DNA of 64,000 nt from the NCBI GenBank assembly GCA_958296075.1, contig CATQHW010000001.1:124001-188000 (forward strand), read 5' to 3'. Below are positions 1 through 10,119 of this stretch, piece by piece. Source of the DNA: an uncultured Spirochaetia bacterium. Lineage in GTDB: Bacteria; Spirochaetota; Spirochaetia; SZUA-6; Bin103. The notes beneath the pieces are model-generated. The model searched no databases and was not told the origin of the DNA. It saw nothing but the letters and a program-made list of their open reading frames with translations. Each line of letters opens with the position of its first letter. Position 1 is the stretch's first letter. The translations under genes were made by a program, and so were the position numbers.

Positions 1-483
1 GTGCTCGGCAACTTCCGGCCGCGCTCTGTGTCGGGGGCGATCTACGCCGAGTTCGGCAATCGCGGGCTCGGCGAGGGCGGCTGGGGCCCGTCCGCGCGGT
101 CGGGTCGGACGTACGACGTGGAAGACTTCGCCGCGGCGGTCATCAAGCTCGACGGCGGCGCCACGGTGCTGCTGGAGGCGGCATGGGCGATGCATCTGGA
201 CCGGGCCGGCGACATGAACGTGGAGTTGTACGGCACCGAGGGGGCGATCGACACCTACGGCGAGCGGCTCTGCCGCCGGGAGACCGACGGCTACCACATC
301 GTCGAGTCGCCGGACGCGGGCGGCTTGGCCTACCCGCACGCCGACCGCATGCACCACTTCGTCAACGTCATCCTGGGGCGCGAAGAGCCGTGCGTCACGC
401 TCGATCAGGCGCTCAGCGTGCAGCGCGTCCTGGACGCGATCTATCGGTCGGCCGCCACCGGCCGCGAAGTCATCCTGGACTGA
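1..483 (+). CDS. Gfo/Idh/MocA family oxidoreductase, C-terminal part (5' end outside window)
   Basis: This is the last 160 residues of a protein whose start lies before the window. It reads like the C-terminal alpha/beta domain of NAD(P)-dependent Gfo/Idh/MocA sugar dehydrogenases: a segment 'AAVIKLDGGATVLLEAAWA', then 'VELYGTEGAIDTYG', then a closing helix on a DAIYRSAATG motif typical of these proteins. The Rossmann domain is not visible, so the cofactor cannot be checked. Two more full-length members of the family are encoded further on, suggesting sugar or inositol-type catabolism in this neighbourhood. The substrate cannot be predicted. The next gene begins 22 nt downstream on the same strand. 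Confidence 0.8.
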   Translation: MLGNFRPRSVSGAIYAEFGNRGLGEGGWGPSARSGRTYDVEDFAAAVIKLDGGATVLLEAAWAMHLDRAGDMNVELYGTEGAIDTYGERLCRRETDGYHIVESPDAGGLAYPHADRMHHFVNVILGREEPCVTLDQALSVQRVLDAIYRSAATGREVILD

Positions 484-505
484 CTCGCCGGACTGCCGGA
501 GGATC

Positions 506-1108
506 ATGACCTATATGGACCGAACCAACCCACGTATCGCGACGGCCGACGTCGAGCCGCTGTTCGTCAACCGCTGGTCACCGCGCTCGTTCTCGACCGA
601 ACCGCTGACCGATGGCGATCGCGCCGCGCTGTTCGAAGCGGCGCGCTGGGCGCCTTCCTCATTCAACCGGCAGCCCTGGCTGTTCCTGTATGAGACCGAC
701 GGACCGGACCGGCCGCTGTTCGATTCGATCCTGCTGCCGGGCAACCGCGCCTGGGCGGCGCGCGCGCCGCTCATCGGGTTCATCTTCGCCAACACCACGA
801 CGGCGGACGGCAAGCGGCCCCGCACCGCTCAGTTCGACACCGGCGCTGCCTGGATGTCGCTCGCCTTGCAGGCGACTGCGCGCGGCATCTCCGTCCACGG
901 CATGGCCGGGATCGATCGCGACGCCGCCTACGCGAAGCTCGGCGTGGATGCCCGGTTCTACACGGTGATGTGCGGCTTCGTCGCCGGCCGCATCGGCCCG
1001 CCGGACGCGCTGCCCGAGGAGTTGCGCGAACGGGAGTACCCGAACGACCGCAAGCCGACCGAGGACGTAGCCCGCCGCGGCGCGCTGCGGCCCGGCCCCA
1101 ACGGCTGA
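506..1108 (+). CDS. Nitroreductase family protein
   Basis: A 200-residue protein of the FMN-dependent nitroreductase fold. The N-terminal 'RWSPRSFS' motif is the usual Arg-Ser flavin phosphate-binding signature. 'ARWAPSSFNRQPW' matches the second FMN-binding segment (A.SxxNxQPW). A later segment 'DTGAAWMSLALQATARGI' is the conserved helix of the family. Length is normal. Members reduce nitro compounds, quinones or unsaturated bonds with NAD(P)H in the cytoplasm; the physiological substrate here is unknown. It lies 22 nt after the partial dehydrogenase and could be co-transcribed with it. Confidence 0.88.
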   Translation: MTYMDRTNPRIATADVEPLFVNRWSPRSFSTEPLTDGDRAALFEAARWAPSSFNRQPWLFLYETDGPDRPLFDSILLPGNRAWAARAPLIGFIFANTTTADGKRPRTAQFDTGAAWMSLALQATARGISVHGMAGIDRDAAYAKLGVDARFYTVMCGFVAGRIGPPDALPEELREREYPNDRKPTEDVARRGALRPGPNG

Positions 1109-1124
1109 ACCGCGCCTGCGCCGC

Positions 1125-2138
1125 CTACTCCGGGTGACGCGGCCGGCGGACGGTCACGGCGTGGGCCAGGAGCGGGCCGCCCGGGTCGTGCAGGTCGGCG
1201 CGGGCGAGGACCTCCAGGCCGCGGCTCGCCGTCTCCCCGAGCAGGCGCTGCAGGCCGGCGCGGTCCGGCGCTGCCGCGAGCAGCTCGGCCAACCGTCCCT
1301 CCCGCGCCCGTAGCGCGCCGTCGAGGTCGGCCAGCGCACGACCGCAATCCCGCGCGCCGGCCGGACCGAGCGGGTCGCCCGGTTCCGGTATGGCGCCGGT
1401 CAACGCGTCGCGCAGCGCTGCCGGCACTTCCCGCAACGTGGCTACCGGCCGGCGTTCCGGTTGGGCGTCGGCCAGGCGCTCCAGTCGCAGAAACTCGCGT
1501 CCGAACCGATTCCAGGCGGCGAGCCGGGCAGGCAGAGACGCGGCGCCGCCGCTGACCGCCGCCACGGTGCGCGCGGCGTCGAACAGCTCCCGCGTCTCAC
1601 GCAGGTGCGCCAGCTCCACGGCGGCGCCCGACACCACCGCCGACTCTTGCAGATGGATCACGAACGCCGCCCGGCCGCCGGGCCGCAGCACCCGCCGCAC
1701 CTCCGCCGCGATCAGGGACGGGTCGCCGTACTCGAAGGCGAACTGTCCGGTGACCAGGCAGAAGTACCCGGCGTCGAACGGCGTGCGGGCCATCGACGTG
1801 CCGGGATGGAAGGTCACCGCCGCCGCGGCATCCCGGTAACGCGCGGGCAGCGACCGGAGCGGATCGATGCTCGCGCGGTCGACGCCGTGTATCTCCCACC
1901 TCGCTCCCCGCGCCGCGGCGGTCTCGGCGGCCAGCAACGCCACGGCGCCGTTGCCGCAGCCCAGGTCGAGGATCCGCGCCCGGCCGCCGAGCGCCGCCAA
2001 TTCGCGCCGCCAGAAGTCGGCCGGCGGCCCCGCGCCGGGTGTGTCGTACGCCTCCGGCAGCGACGTCACCGCGCCGGAGCGCCAGTACGGCGTCCACCCA
2101 TCCGCTACCAGTCGCGTGAGTCCGGCACCTCCAGCCAC
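1125..2138 (-). CDS. Class I SAM-dependent methyltransferase
   Basis: A 337-residue protein with a clear SAM-binding motif I, 'ILDLGCGNGAVALLAAE', near residues 55-71, an acidic post-motif 'EIHGVDRA', and 'EVRRVLRPGGRAAFVIH', the usual motif before strand 5. The C-terminal half (about residues 180-337) is Ala/Arg/Leu-rich and does not resemble a known domain by eye. The start is a GTG at 2138 that overlaps the 3' end of the upstream dehydrogenase gene by 34 bp; a later start is possible. It appears to be third in a minus-strand unit after glpK and the dehydrogenase. The methyl acceptor is not predictable. Confidence 0.8.
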   Translation of the reverse strand: MAGGAGLTRLVADGWTPYWRSGAVTSLPEAYDTPGAGPPADFWRRELAALGGRARILDLGCGNGAVALLAAETAAARGARWEIHGVDRASIDPLRSLPARYRDAAAAVTFHPGTSMARTPFDAGYFCLVTGQFAFEYGDPSLIAAEVRRVLRPGGRAAFVIHLQESAVVSGAAVELAHLRETRELFDAARTVAAVSGGAASLPARLAAWNRFGREFLRLERLADAQPERRPVATLREVPAALRDALTGAIPEPGDPLGPAGARDCGRALADLDGALRAREGRLAELLAAAPDRAGLQRLLGETASRGLEVLARADLHDPGGPLLAHAVTVRRPRHPE

Positions 2139-3214
2139 GCGCCGCCCTGCTCGATCGACCGCTGGCTGACCAGTCCCGGCAGGGTCATGTCCATCGCCGC
2201 GTCGATGCCCAGCTCCGGCTCGGTGCCGTCACGCACCGCGTCCACGAAGTCGAGCATCTGGATCAGGTCGCCGCCGCCGTGGCCGGCGCCCCGCGCCGCT
2301 TCCTCCCACCTGCGCCAACGCGCCGGCAGAAACTCGTCGGCCAGCTCCTCCAGATCGCGCCACTCGGTCTTGGACGAGCGCGCCCGGACCCAGATGCGGT
2401 CCCGCTCGCCGTCCGCCCGCGCCGACTCGTAGCAGCCGTCGGTCCCCTGCAACTGATAGTTGTGGGTCGCGTGCGGCCGGTCCGACAGCATGTCGACCCG
2501 TATCTTGACCAGTCCGCCGGAGCGCATCTGCCCCAGCATCACGGAGGAGTCCTCCGCTTCGTACCGCCGGCCCCGGTGATCCCGGTAGTGATGGCCGGTC
2601 CCTGCGCAGGCGACCCGCTCCACGCGGTCGCCGGGCATCCAGCTCAACAGCGGGCCAAGGCTGTGCGTGCCGTAGGTGATGCCGTTGATCCCCTGCTGCC
2701 AGCGCCGGCGCCACGGCGTCGGGTTGTATTGCGGCGCGCCGCGCAGCTCGTGCAGGTACTCGCCGTCCCCGAAGTAGACCGTGCCGAACAGGCCGGCGGC
2801 GACGATCTCCTTCACGATCTGGTTCTGCCGCATCGAGAGGTAGTTCTCCGCCATCATGTAGGCGGCGGAGCCGGCGCGGCATGCCGCCACCAGGCGCCGG
2901 CACTCGTCGATCGACACGGCGGCCGGCACCTCGGAGAGCACGCTCACCCCGCACTCCAGCGCCGCGATCGCCTGCTCGGCGTGAAACGGCATCGGCGTGC
3001 CCACGATCACCGCATCCAGCGGCACCGAGGCGAGCATGTCGCGGTAGTCCGCGAACGACTCCTCCGCGCCCAGTGCCCGCTTCGCGGCGGCGAGCGGTTC
3101 CGCGCGGACGTCGCATACCGCGCGCACGCGCACTTCCAGCCCGTCCCGCACGCGCAGCAGATTGCCGCCCCGCCCCGCCGCGCCGATGACGCCGACGGCG
3201 ATGCGCTCGCCCAT
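2105..3214 (-). CDS. Gfo/Idh/MocA family oxidoreductase
   Basis: A 369-residue NAD(P)-dependent dehydrogenase. The N-terminal 'AVGVIGAAGRGGNLLRV' is a Rossmann nucleotide-binding loop and 'VRAVCDV' follows as the second strand. 'SEVPAAVSIDECRRLV' is the family's substitute for the EKP motif (Glu-Val-Pro instead of Glu-Lys-Pro), so the usual active-site lysine is missing at that position. The C-terminal part ends in 'QRSIEQGGAWLEVPD'. The ATG at 3214 is preferred because the nucleotide-binding fold starts immediately and it lies 2 nt after the glpK stop; a longer reading into glpK is unlikely. Substrate unknown; a sugar or polyol fits the glycerol kinase neighbour. Confidence 0.88.
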   Translation of the reverse strand: MGERIAVGVIGAAGRGGNLLRVRDGLEVRVRAVCDVRAEPLAAAKRALGAEESFADYRDMLASVPLDAVIVGTPMPFHAEQAIAALECGVSVLSEVPAAVSIDECRRLVAACRAGSAAYMMAENYLSMRQNQIVKEIVAAGLFGTVYFGDGEYLHELRGAPQYNPTPWRRRWQQGINGITYGTHSLGPLLSWMPGDRVERVACAGTGHHYRDHRGRRYEAEDSSVMLGQMRSGGLVKIRVDMLSDRPHATHNYQLQGTDGCYESARADGERDRIWVRARSSKTEWRDLEELADEFLPARWRRWEEAARGAGHGGGDLIQMLDFVDAVRDGTEPELGIDAAMDMTLPGLVSQRSIEQGGAWLEVPDSRDW

Positions 3215-3216
3215 GC

Positions 3217-4719
<1,503 letters not shown>

Positions 4720-4782
4720 CGCGTCGTCTCCCGGTCGCCGGCGCTATCACGAGGATCTCCGCGCCCGCCGCGCCGGTCAGGC

Positions 4783-4788
4783 TACCAT
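4783..4788 (+). promoter_or_regulatory. Putative -10 element of a leaderless transcript
   Basis: TACCAT lies 8 nt before the ATG at 4797, with no Shine-Dalgarno site between them. This fits a TANNNT -10 hexamer placing the transcription start at or next to the start codon. No convincing -35 is visible. Confidence 0.35.
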
Positions 4789-4796
4789 GCGCCGCG

Positions 4797-6005
4797 ATGG
4801 CTCAACCCGCCGCGCGCAGGACGCCCGCGCGCAGGAAGATCGACGCGGCCGAACGGCGCGCCCGCCTTGCGGCGCGCCACCGCTTGGCGGCTCCCGCACC
4901 CGACGTGACCGCGGCGGCCGGCGCCCTGATCGGCCTGCACTCCAGCGACCCGGCCAGCGTCTACCTGAGCGCCTGGAGCCGCGTGCCCGGCTTCCAGGTC
5001 GCGCACCTGGAGGAGGCGCTGTACGAACAGCGGTCGCTCGCGCGGCTGCTGGGGATGCGCCGCACGCTGTTCGTGGTGCCGCGCGATCTGGCCGGCGTGG
5101 TCGAGGCCGCCTGCACGCGCGCGCTCGTCGCCGCCGAACGACGCCGGCTGCTCAGGATGATCGGCGATCAGGGCCTGGCCGCCGATCCGGAGCCGTGGCT
5201 GGCCGACGTGGCGGCGAGGACGCTGGCGGCGCTGCGCGAGCGCGGCCAAGCTACCGCCAAGGAGTTGACCGCGGCCATTCCCGAACTGGCCGCCAAGCTC
5301 AGCTTCGGCGAGGGGCGCCGGTGGGCCGGTACCGTGGGCCTCTCCACGCGGGTGCTGTTCCTGCTGGCCACGGAGGCGCGCATCGTGCGCGGGCGGCCGC
5401 TCGGCACGTGGGTTTCGAGCCAGTACCGGTGGGCCGCCACCGCCGCCTGGCTCGACGGAGACCTGCCGGACCTGGAGCCGGCGGCGGCGCGCACCGCGTT
5501 GGTGCGGCGCTGGCTGGCCGCGTTCGGACCGGGAACCCTGCAGGACATCGCCTGGTGGACCGGCTGGCCGCAGCGCCTGACCCGCCAGGCGCTGGCGGAG
5601 GCGGGCGCCGTCGAGGTCGATCTGGACGCCGGCGCCGGCTTCGTGCTGGCCGGCGACCTGGAGCCGGTGCCGCCGCCCCCGGCGTGGGCGGCGCTGCTGC
5701 CGGCCCTCGATCCCACCGTCATGGGATGGAAGGAACGATCCTGGTATCTGGGCGACCACCGGGACCGGCTGTTCGACCGCAACGGCAACGCCGGGCCGAC
5801 CGTCTGGGCGGACGGACGGGTAGTCGGCGGCTGGGCGCAGCGCCCCGGCGGACGGGTGGTCGTCGAGCTGCTGGAAGCGGTCCCCCAAGCCGCGCGGGAC
5901 CGGATAGCGGCGGAAGCTGGGCGGCTGAGCGCCTGGCTTGCCGGCACGGTGGTCGTCCCCCGCTTCCGCACGCCGCTCGAACAGCGGCTCACCTCGACCG
6001 CATAA
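4797..6005 (+). CDS. Winged-helix DNA-binding protein, AlkZ/YcaQ-like (HTH_42) family
   Basis: A 402-residue protein of the HTH_42 family, which includes the DNA glycosylases AlkZ (YcaQ) and AlkX that remove alkylated bases or unhook crosslinks. Recognisable segments are 'LIGLHSSDPASVYLSAWSR' near residue 43, 'LGMRRTLFVVPRDL', 'RRWLAAFGPGTLQDIAWW' and 'LLPALDPTVMGWKER'. In active AlkZ the first segment carries a QxQ or QxD catalytic motif; here the position reads His-Ser-Ser-Asp, so glycosylase activity is uncertain. The ATG at 4797 is chosen because the preceding in-frame sequence is only a low-complexity extension. The next gene starts 11 nt downstream and is probably co-transcribed. Confidence 0.8.
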   Translation: MAQPAARRTPARRKIDAAERRARLAARHRLAAPAPDVTAAAGALIGLHSSDPASVYLSAWSRVPGFQVAHLEEALYEQRSLARLLGMRRTLFVVPRDLAGVVEAACTRALVAAERRRLLRMIGDQGLAADPEPWLADVAARTLAALRERGQATAKELTAAIPELAAKLSFGEGRRWAGTVGLSTRVLFLLATEARIVRGRPLGTWVSSQYRWAATAAWLDGDLPDLEPAAARTALVRRWLAAFGPGTLQDIAWWTGWPQRLTRQALAEAGAVEVDLDAGAGFVLAGDLEPVPPPPAWAALLPALDPTVMGWKERSWYLGDHRDRLFDRNGNAGPTVWADGRVVGGWAQRPGGRVVVELLEAVPQAARDRIAAEAGRLSAWLAGTVVVPRFRTPLEQRLTSTA

Positions 6006-6016
6006 AGGAAACACCC

Positions 6017-8056
6017 ATGGCTTCCCGCACCCGGAACATGCCGCTGCGTACGGTTCATCTCGACTTCCATACCGGCCCGCACGTTCCAGACGTGGCGCGC
6101 GACTTCGACGCGGACGCGTTTGCCGAACGCTTCGCCGCGGCGCGCGTCGACAGCGTGACCGTGTTCGGCCTCTGCCACCACGGACACGCCTACTTCCGCA
6201 CCGCGCACCCGTGCCGCCACCCCGCCCTGCCGGACGATCTGGACCTGACCGGCGCCCAGATCGAGGCGCTGCACCGCCGCGGCATCCGCGCGCCGATCTA
6301 CCTGTCGGCGCAGGTGAACGAGTACGCCGCCGGCCAGCACCCCGAGTGGGTCGCCATCGATGCCGGCGGCCGGCGGGTGAAGCGCCTGCCGGCCGATCCG
6401 CCGCCCCGGCAGCCGGAGGCGCTCTGCGCCGGCTGGCAGATCCTCGACATGTCCAGCCCCTACCAGGATTACCTGGCCGAGCTTCTGGCGGAGGTGCTGC
6501 GCCGCTACGCACCGGTCGACGGCATCTTCCTGGATATGTGCTGGGATCAGCCGAGCGTCTCGAAGTGGGCGCTGGCCGGCATGGCGAAGCGCCGCCTCGA
6601 CCCGCATTCGGCCGAAGACCGCGGCCGCTACGCGCGCGCGGTAGCGCTGGCCTACATGCAGCGTTTCTCGGCGATGGTGGAGGCGGCGGGAGGCGGCCGC
6701 GACCACCTCGGCATCTGGTTCAACTCCCGGCCCAAGACCAACCTGCACGTGGAGAAGCGGTTCCTGCGCCGCGTCGAGATCGAAGCGCTGCCGACCGGCG
6801 GTTGGGGCTATGCCTACTTCCCGTACGTCGCCCGCTTCGTCCGGCCGCTCGGCCTGCCGGCGGTCAGCCACACCGGCCGCTTCTTCAAGAGCTGGGGGGA
6901 CAACGCCGGGTTGAAGCCGCACGCGGCGCTCAAGTACGAGTGCTGCCAGATCATGAGCCAGGGGATGGCCCTGGGCGTAGGCGACCTGCTCCACCCGCGC
7001 GGCGTCCCGGACGCCGCCGTCTACGACCTGATCGGGCGCGTCTACCGCTACGTCGAGCGGTGCCAGGCGATCGCCGGCGGCGGCCGGTTGCAGAGCGAGA
7101 TCGCCGTGGTGGTCGACCCGGAGCTGGGTGACCGGCCGGGCGCGGCGGGGATCGGCGTCACGCGCGCCCTGCAGCAGCTCCGGCTGCAGTTCGACATCGT
7201 GCCGCCGGCGGCGCGGCTCGACCGCTATCCGGTGGTCGTACTGCTGTCCAACACGCCGGTGGACGCCGCGTTGCAGGCGGCGCTGCGCGGCTACGTGGCC
7301 GGCGGCGGGGCGCTGGTGCTGTGCGGACCGGCGGCGCTCGCCCCGGACGGGACGCCGCTGCTCGCCGAGCAGGGGATCGAGGCGCACGGGCCGAGCCCCT
7401 ACGGCAACACGTTCCTGCGGCCGGCGCCCGCCGTGTCGGACGGGTTGGCCCGCTTCGACCACGCCCTGTACGAGTCCGGCTTCCGCATGGTCCCGGCCGG
7501 CGGCGCGCGGTCGCTGGCGCGCGTCGTCGAGCCGTATTTCGAGCGGTCGCACGACCGGTTCTCCGGACACTCCTACACGCCGCCGGACCGGCTGTCGCGC
7601 TACTCCGCGATCGTGCTCAACCGCCTGGATGGCGGCGGCGCGGTAATCACCGGCTCGGCGCCGCTGTTCGCGGCCTACGGGCGCCACGCGGTCCCGGAGC
7701 ACCGGCGGCTGATCGGCAACTGTCTGCGTCTGCTGCTGCCGCGCCCGCTGGTGCGCGCGCCGGAGGCGCCGAGCGCGCTGGAGACCACGGTGATGCAGAA
7801 GGGGGCGGCCACCATCGTCCATCTGCTGAGCTTCGCCCGCGAACGGCGTACCGAGGGGAGCGGCGGCGCCGGGCTCGACATCGTCGAGGACGCCCTGCCG
7901 CTGCTGGATCTGCCGATTTCGATCCGCACGGACCGCCCGCCCGAACGGGTCGAGCTCGCCCCGCACGGCGAACGGCTCGATCACGAGTACCGCGACGGCT
8001 ACGCCACGGTGCGGGTCACCCTGCGCGACGGCCACGGCATGCTGGTGTGCCGATGA
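6017..8056 (+). CDS. Glycoside hydrolase-like TIM-barrel protein with beta-galactosidase-trimerisation-like domain (GHL6 type)
   Basis: A 679-residue protein. The first ~350 residues look like a TIM barrel of the hypothetical glycosyl hydrolase 6 / family-42-like type: 'VTVFGLCHHGHAYF', 'RGIRAPIYLSAQVNEY', 'VDGIFLDMCWDQPS' and 'WGYAYFPYVARF'. The Asp in 'FLDMCWDQ' is a plausible catalytic acid but unproven. Residues about 370-520 resemble the flavodoxin-like trimerisation domain of beta-galactosidases ('QLRLQFDIVPPAARLDRYPVVVL', here in two blocks, then 'GGGALVLCGPAAL'). No signal peptide is seen, so it is probably cytoplasmic. AAAGGA lies 7 nt before the ATG. The stop overlaps the next start as ATGA. 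Confidence 0.65.
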   Translation: MASRTRNMPLRTVHLDFHTGPHVPDVARDFDADAFAERFAAARVDSVTVFGLCHHGHAYFRTAHPCRHPALPDDLDLTGAQIEALHRRGIRAPIYLSAQVNEYAAGQHPEWVAIDAGGRRVKRLPADPPPRQPEALCAGWQILDMSSPYQDYLAELLAEVLRRYAPVDGIFLDMCWDQPSVSKWALAGMAKRRLDPHSAEDRGRYARAVALAYMQRFSAMVEAAGGGRDHLGIWFNSRPKTNLHVEKRFLRRVEIEALPTGGWGYAYFPYVARFVRPLGLPAVSHTGRFFKSWGDNAGLKPHAALKYECCQIMSQGMALGVGDLLHPRGVPDAAVYDLIGRVYRYVERCQAIAGGGRLQSEIAVVVDPELGDRPGAAGIGVTRALQQLRLQFDIVPPAARLDRYPVVVLLSNTPVDAALQAALRGYVAGGGALVLCGPAALAPDGTPLLAEQGIEAHGPSPYGNTFLRPAPAVSDGLARFDHALYESGFRMVPAGGARSLARVVEPYFERSHDRFSGHSYTPPDRLSRYSAIVLNRLDGGGAVITGSAPLFAAYGRHAVPEHRRLIGNCLRLLLPRPLVRAPEAPSALETTVMQKGAATIVHLLSFARERRTEGSGGAGLDIVEDALPLLDLPISIRTDRPPERVELAPHGERLDHEYRDGYATVRVTLRDGHGMLVCR

Positions 8057-8706
8057 TCACGATGCGCGCCGACTGGTGGAACGCAGACTCCTACCATCCG
8101 TGGATCGATCCGCTGGTGCAGGCGGCGTTCGGCGCGGACATCGACCTGCACTGGGACCTGTACCTGCAGACGCACGCCCATCGCCTGCAGCACGGCACCG
8201 ATTGCGAGGCGTATCCCAGCCCGCCGTCGCGCGCCCCGCTCTGGGCCGTGCTGGCCGAGCAGTTGCCCAGCCGGCCGGAGACGATCCTGGAGACCGGCAC
8301 CGGCATCGGTTACTCGACCGTGCTGATCGCCGAGGCGTTCCCGCTCGCGCGGGTCTTCACGATCGAGCGCGACGCCGAGCACCGCCGCACCGCCGAGCGC
8401 ATGTTCCGCGACGCAGGCGCGGCCGATCGGATCACGATCGTGCCGTCGATGGCGGACGCGCCGATCGAGCGCTGCGACCTGGTATTCGTCGACGGGCCGG
8501 CGGTCGACACCGCTCGGCTTCGGCCCGGCTGCCTGTTCATCGACGACGCGGTGAAGCGGGCGTTCCGGGCGGCCGCCATCGCTGCGCTCGAACCCCTGCG
8601 GAAGCCGACCGGCGACGCCGAGGCGGCCCTGCGGCGAGCTCGGCAACGCTATCGAGACGCCGCGGCCGAACTCGAACGGGCAGCGCGCGATCGACGGCGC
8701 ACATGA
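8053..8706 (+). CDS. O-methyltransferase-like class I SAM-dependent protein
   Basis: A 217-residue protein with SAM motif I 'ILETGTGIGYSTVLIAEAF' near residue 72, then 'RVFTIERDAEHRRTAERMF' (acidic residue for ribose binding) and 'CDLVFVDGPAVD', a pattern shared with small O-methyltransferases. After the Rossmann core the sequence ends in an Ala/Arg-rich helical tail, and the usual C-terminal strands look reduced. It starts by an ATGA overlap with the glycoside-hydrolase-like gene, so the two are likely translationally coupled. Substrate unknown. Confidence 0.7.
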   Translation: MITMRADWWNADSYHPWIDPLVQAAFGADIDLHWDLYLQTHAHRLQHGTDCEAYPSPPSRAPLWAVLAEQLPSRPETILETGTGIGYSTVLIAEAFPLARVFTIERDAEHRRTAERMFRDAGAADRITIVPSMADAPIERCDLVFVDGPAVDTARLRPGCLFIDDAVKRAFRAAAIAALEPLRKPTGDAEAALRRARQRYRDAAAELERAARDRRRT

Positions 8707-8746
8707 CGGCCCGGATGAAGCGGCTCGTCGCGGCCGTCGAGGACCG

Positions 8747-9574
8747 CTACCGGCGCTGGTGGACGCTCCGGGCGCTCTGGCCGGCGCGCAGGGTGACGCT
8801 GGCGCGGCCGTCCAGGCCGGCGACGACCGGGTACGTCCTGGCCGGCGGGTCGCCGCTGCCGGGCATATAGCGCGCGGTCGGCGGGAAGTAGGCGTACAGC
8901 GCCGTGTGGCGGGGGCGGTCGGAGCGGTTCGGCCCGGAGCCGTGCACGATGTTGCTGTGGAACAACACGGCGCTGCCGGCGTCCAGCGACACGTCGCGGA
9001 GCTGCGACAGGTCCACGTCGCGACGGTCGGTCTGCGCCGCGTCGTCACGGCGGGCGATGGCGCCCCACTCGCCCACCGGCCAGCGGTGGCTGCCGGGAAT
9101 GACGTGGATGCAACCGTTCTCGGCGTCGCTTGCCGAGATGGCTATGCTGACGGTCACCATCTCCGGGGGCTCCAGCGGCCAGTAGGCGACGTCCTGATGC
9201 AGCCCGTGCCGCGATCCGTGCCGCGCCGGCTTCAACATCAACGTCGATCGGAACAGCAGCAGTTCCGGTCCCAGTATCGCCGACACCACCGCCAGCACGC
9301 GCGGGTTGGCGGCCAGGCGCGCGAACAGGTCGGAGACCAGGTCGGTGCGCTCGATCTTGCGCAGCACGGGACGGCCGCGCTCGGCGCGCACGTCCGCGTG
9401 CGGCTCGAACTGGAACGTCGTCTCACCCGGCGGGGTCCCTTCGCCTGCCGCCTCATGCAGGCGCTCGATCTCCCGTTGGGCGGCGTCCACCCCGGCGGCA
9501 GAGAGCGCGCCGGGAATCACCAGGTATCCGCGCTCCCGATATGCGGTCAGGTCCGCGGGCGTTCCGAAAGTCAT
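8747..9574 (-). CDS. Phytanoyl-CoA dioxygenase (PhyH) family protein
   Basis: A 275-residue Fe(II)/2-oxoglutarate-dependent oxygenase. 'YRERGYLVIPGALSAAGVD' is the usual N-terminus. 'LHQDVAYWPLEPPEMVTV' carries the HxD iron ligands. 'ENGCIHVIPGSHRW' is the conserved turn, and 'LFHSNIVHGSGPNRSDRPR' supplies the distal His and the Arg that binds 2-oxoglutarate. Length is normal. The ATG at 9574 has AGGAGA about 9 nt upstream and is preferred to an upstream in-frame start. It is convergent with the methyltransferase upstream on the map. The substrate is unknown; such enzymes hydroxylate many small molecules. Confidence 0.9.
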   Translation of the reverse strand: MTFGTPADLTAYRERGYLVIPGALSAAGVDAAQREIERLHEAAGEGTPPGETTFQFEPHADVRAERGRPVLRKIERTDLVSDLFARLAANPRVLAVVSAILGPELLLFRSTLMLKPARHGSRHGLHQDVAYWPLEPPEMVTVSIAISASDAENGCIHVIPGSHRWPVGEWGAIARRDDAAQTDRRDVDLSQLRDVSLDAGSAVLFHSNIVHGSGPNRSDRPRHTALYAYFPPTARYMPGSGDPPARTYPVVAGLDGRASVTLRAGQSARSVHQRR

Positions 9575-9622
9575 CGGTCGATCTCTCCTGTCGGTCGTAC
9601 GGCCCTGACGGCCCTCGACCGG

Positions 9623-9651
9623 CTGACAGGACTTCGCCGGCACGGTATCAT
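9623..9651 (+). promoter_or_regulatory. Putative sigma70-type promoter for the 9659 lipoprotein gene (leaderless)
   Basis: CTGACA (9623-9628) and TATCAT (9646-9651) are separated by 17 bp, each close to the sigma70 consensus. The TATCAT ends 7 nt before the ATG at 9659, so transcription would begin at the start codon. No Shine-Dalgarno site is present. Confidence 0.55.
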
Positions 9652-9658
9652 GTGAAGC

Positions 9659-10099
9659 ATGCGCACGAGTGTGGAGTCGCCGTCCGGCGCGCGTGGCCTG
9701 AGGGGCTGCCGCGCGACGATCGCGGTTCTTGCCGCCGTCGCCATGGCCGCGGTGCTCCCGTTCCTCGCGGGCTGCCGGGTGACCGTCGTCACGCCGGCGC
9801 CCGTGGTGAACCCGTTCGTGGGGACCTGGAGCGCAGAGATCCCCGGGCAGCGGATCACGTACCGGTTCGGCAAGGACGACCGGTACGAACGCGAAAGCAC
9901 GACGTCATCGATCAGCGTCAGTATCTCGGGCACCTATGCCTACGACTCCCGAACCCGCATTCTGTCCCTCACGCCGGCATTGGCCACGATCGCTCCCGAG
10001 CGGTTCAGCTACGAGTTCACGAAGAGCGACGAACTGGTACTTACCACCTATCCTCGCGGCAGCGTCAACGTCACGCTCACCTTCCGCCGCGATCGGTAG
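9659..10099 (+). CDS. Small secreted lipoprotein of unknown function
   Basis: A 146-residue protein with an Arg-containing N-region, a hydrophobic core 'TIAVLAAVAMAAVLPF' and a canonical lipobox Leu-Ala-Gly-Cys near residue 39, so it should be exported and lipid-anchored. The mature part, with 'FVGTWSAEIPGQRITYRF' and repeated short strands ('SGTYAYDSRTRILSL'), resembles the small beta-rich lipocalin-like domains of the 'GTW' type. No catalytic motif is visible. It stands alone between opposite-strand genes and has its own promoter. Confidence 0.75.
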   Translation: MRTSVESPSGARGLRGCRATIAVLAAVAMAAVLPFLAGCRVTVVTPAPVVNPFVGTWSAEIPGQRITYRFGKDDRYERESTTSSISVSISGTYAYDSRTRILSLTPALATIAPERFSYEFTKSDELVLTTYPRGSVNVTLTFRRDR

Positions 10100-10119
10100 C
10101 AGCCGTCCGCAGCTACCGG

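Noticed and set aside
5168..8035. 955-codon open frame on the minus strand opposite the AlkZ-like and GH-like genes
   Set aside because: Its product is Arg/Ala/Gly/Gln-rich without any domain, and the plus-strand genes have clear family motifs. Long antisense frames are expected in GC-rich DNA.
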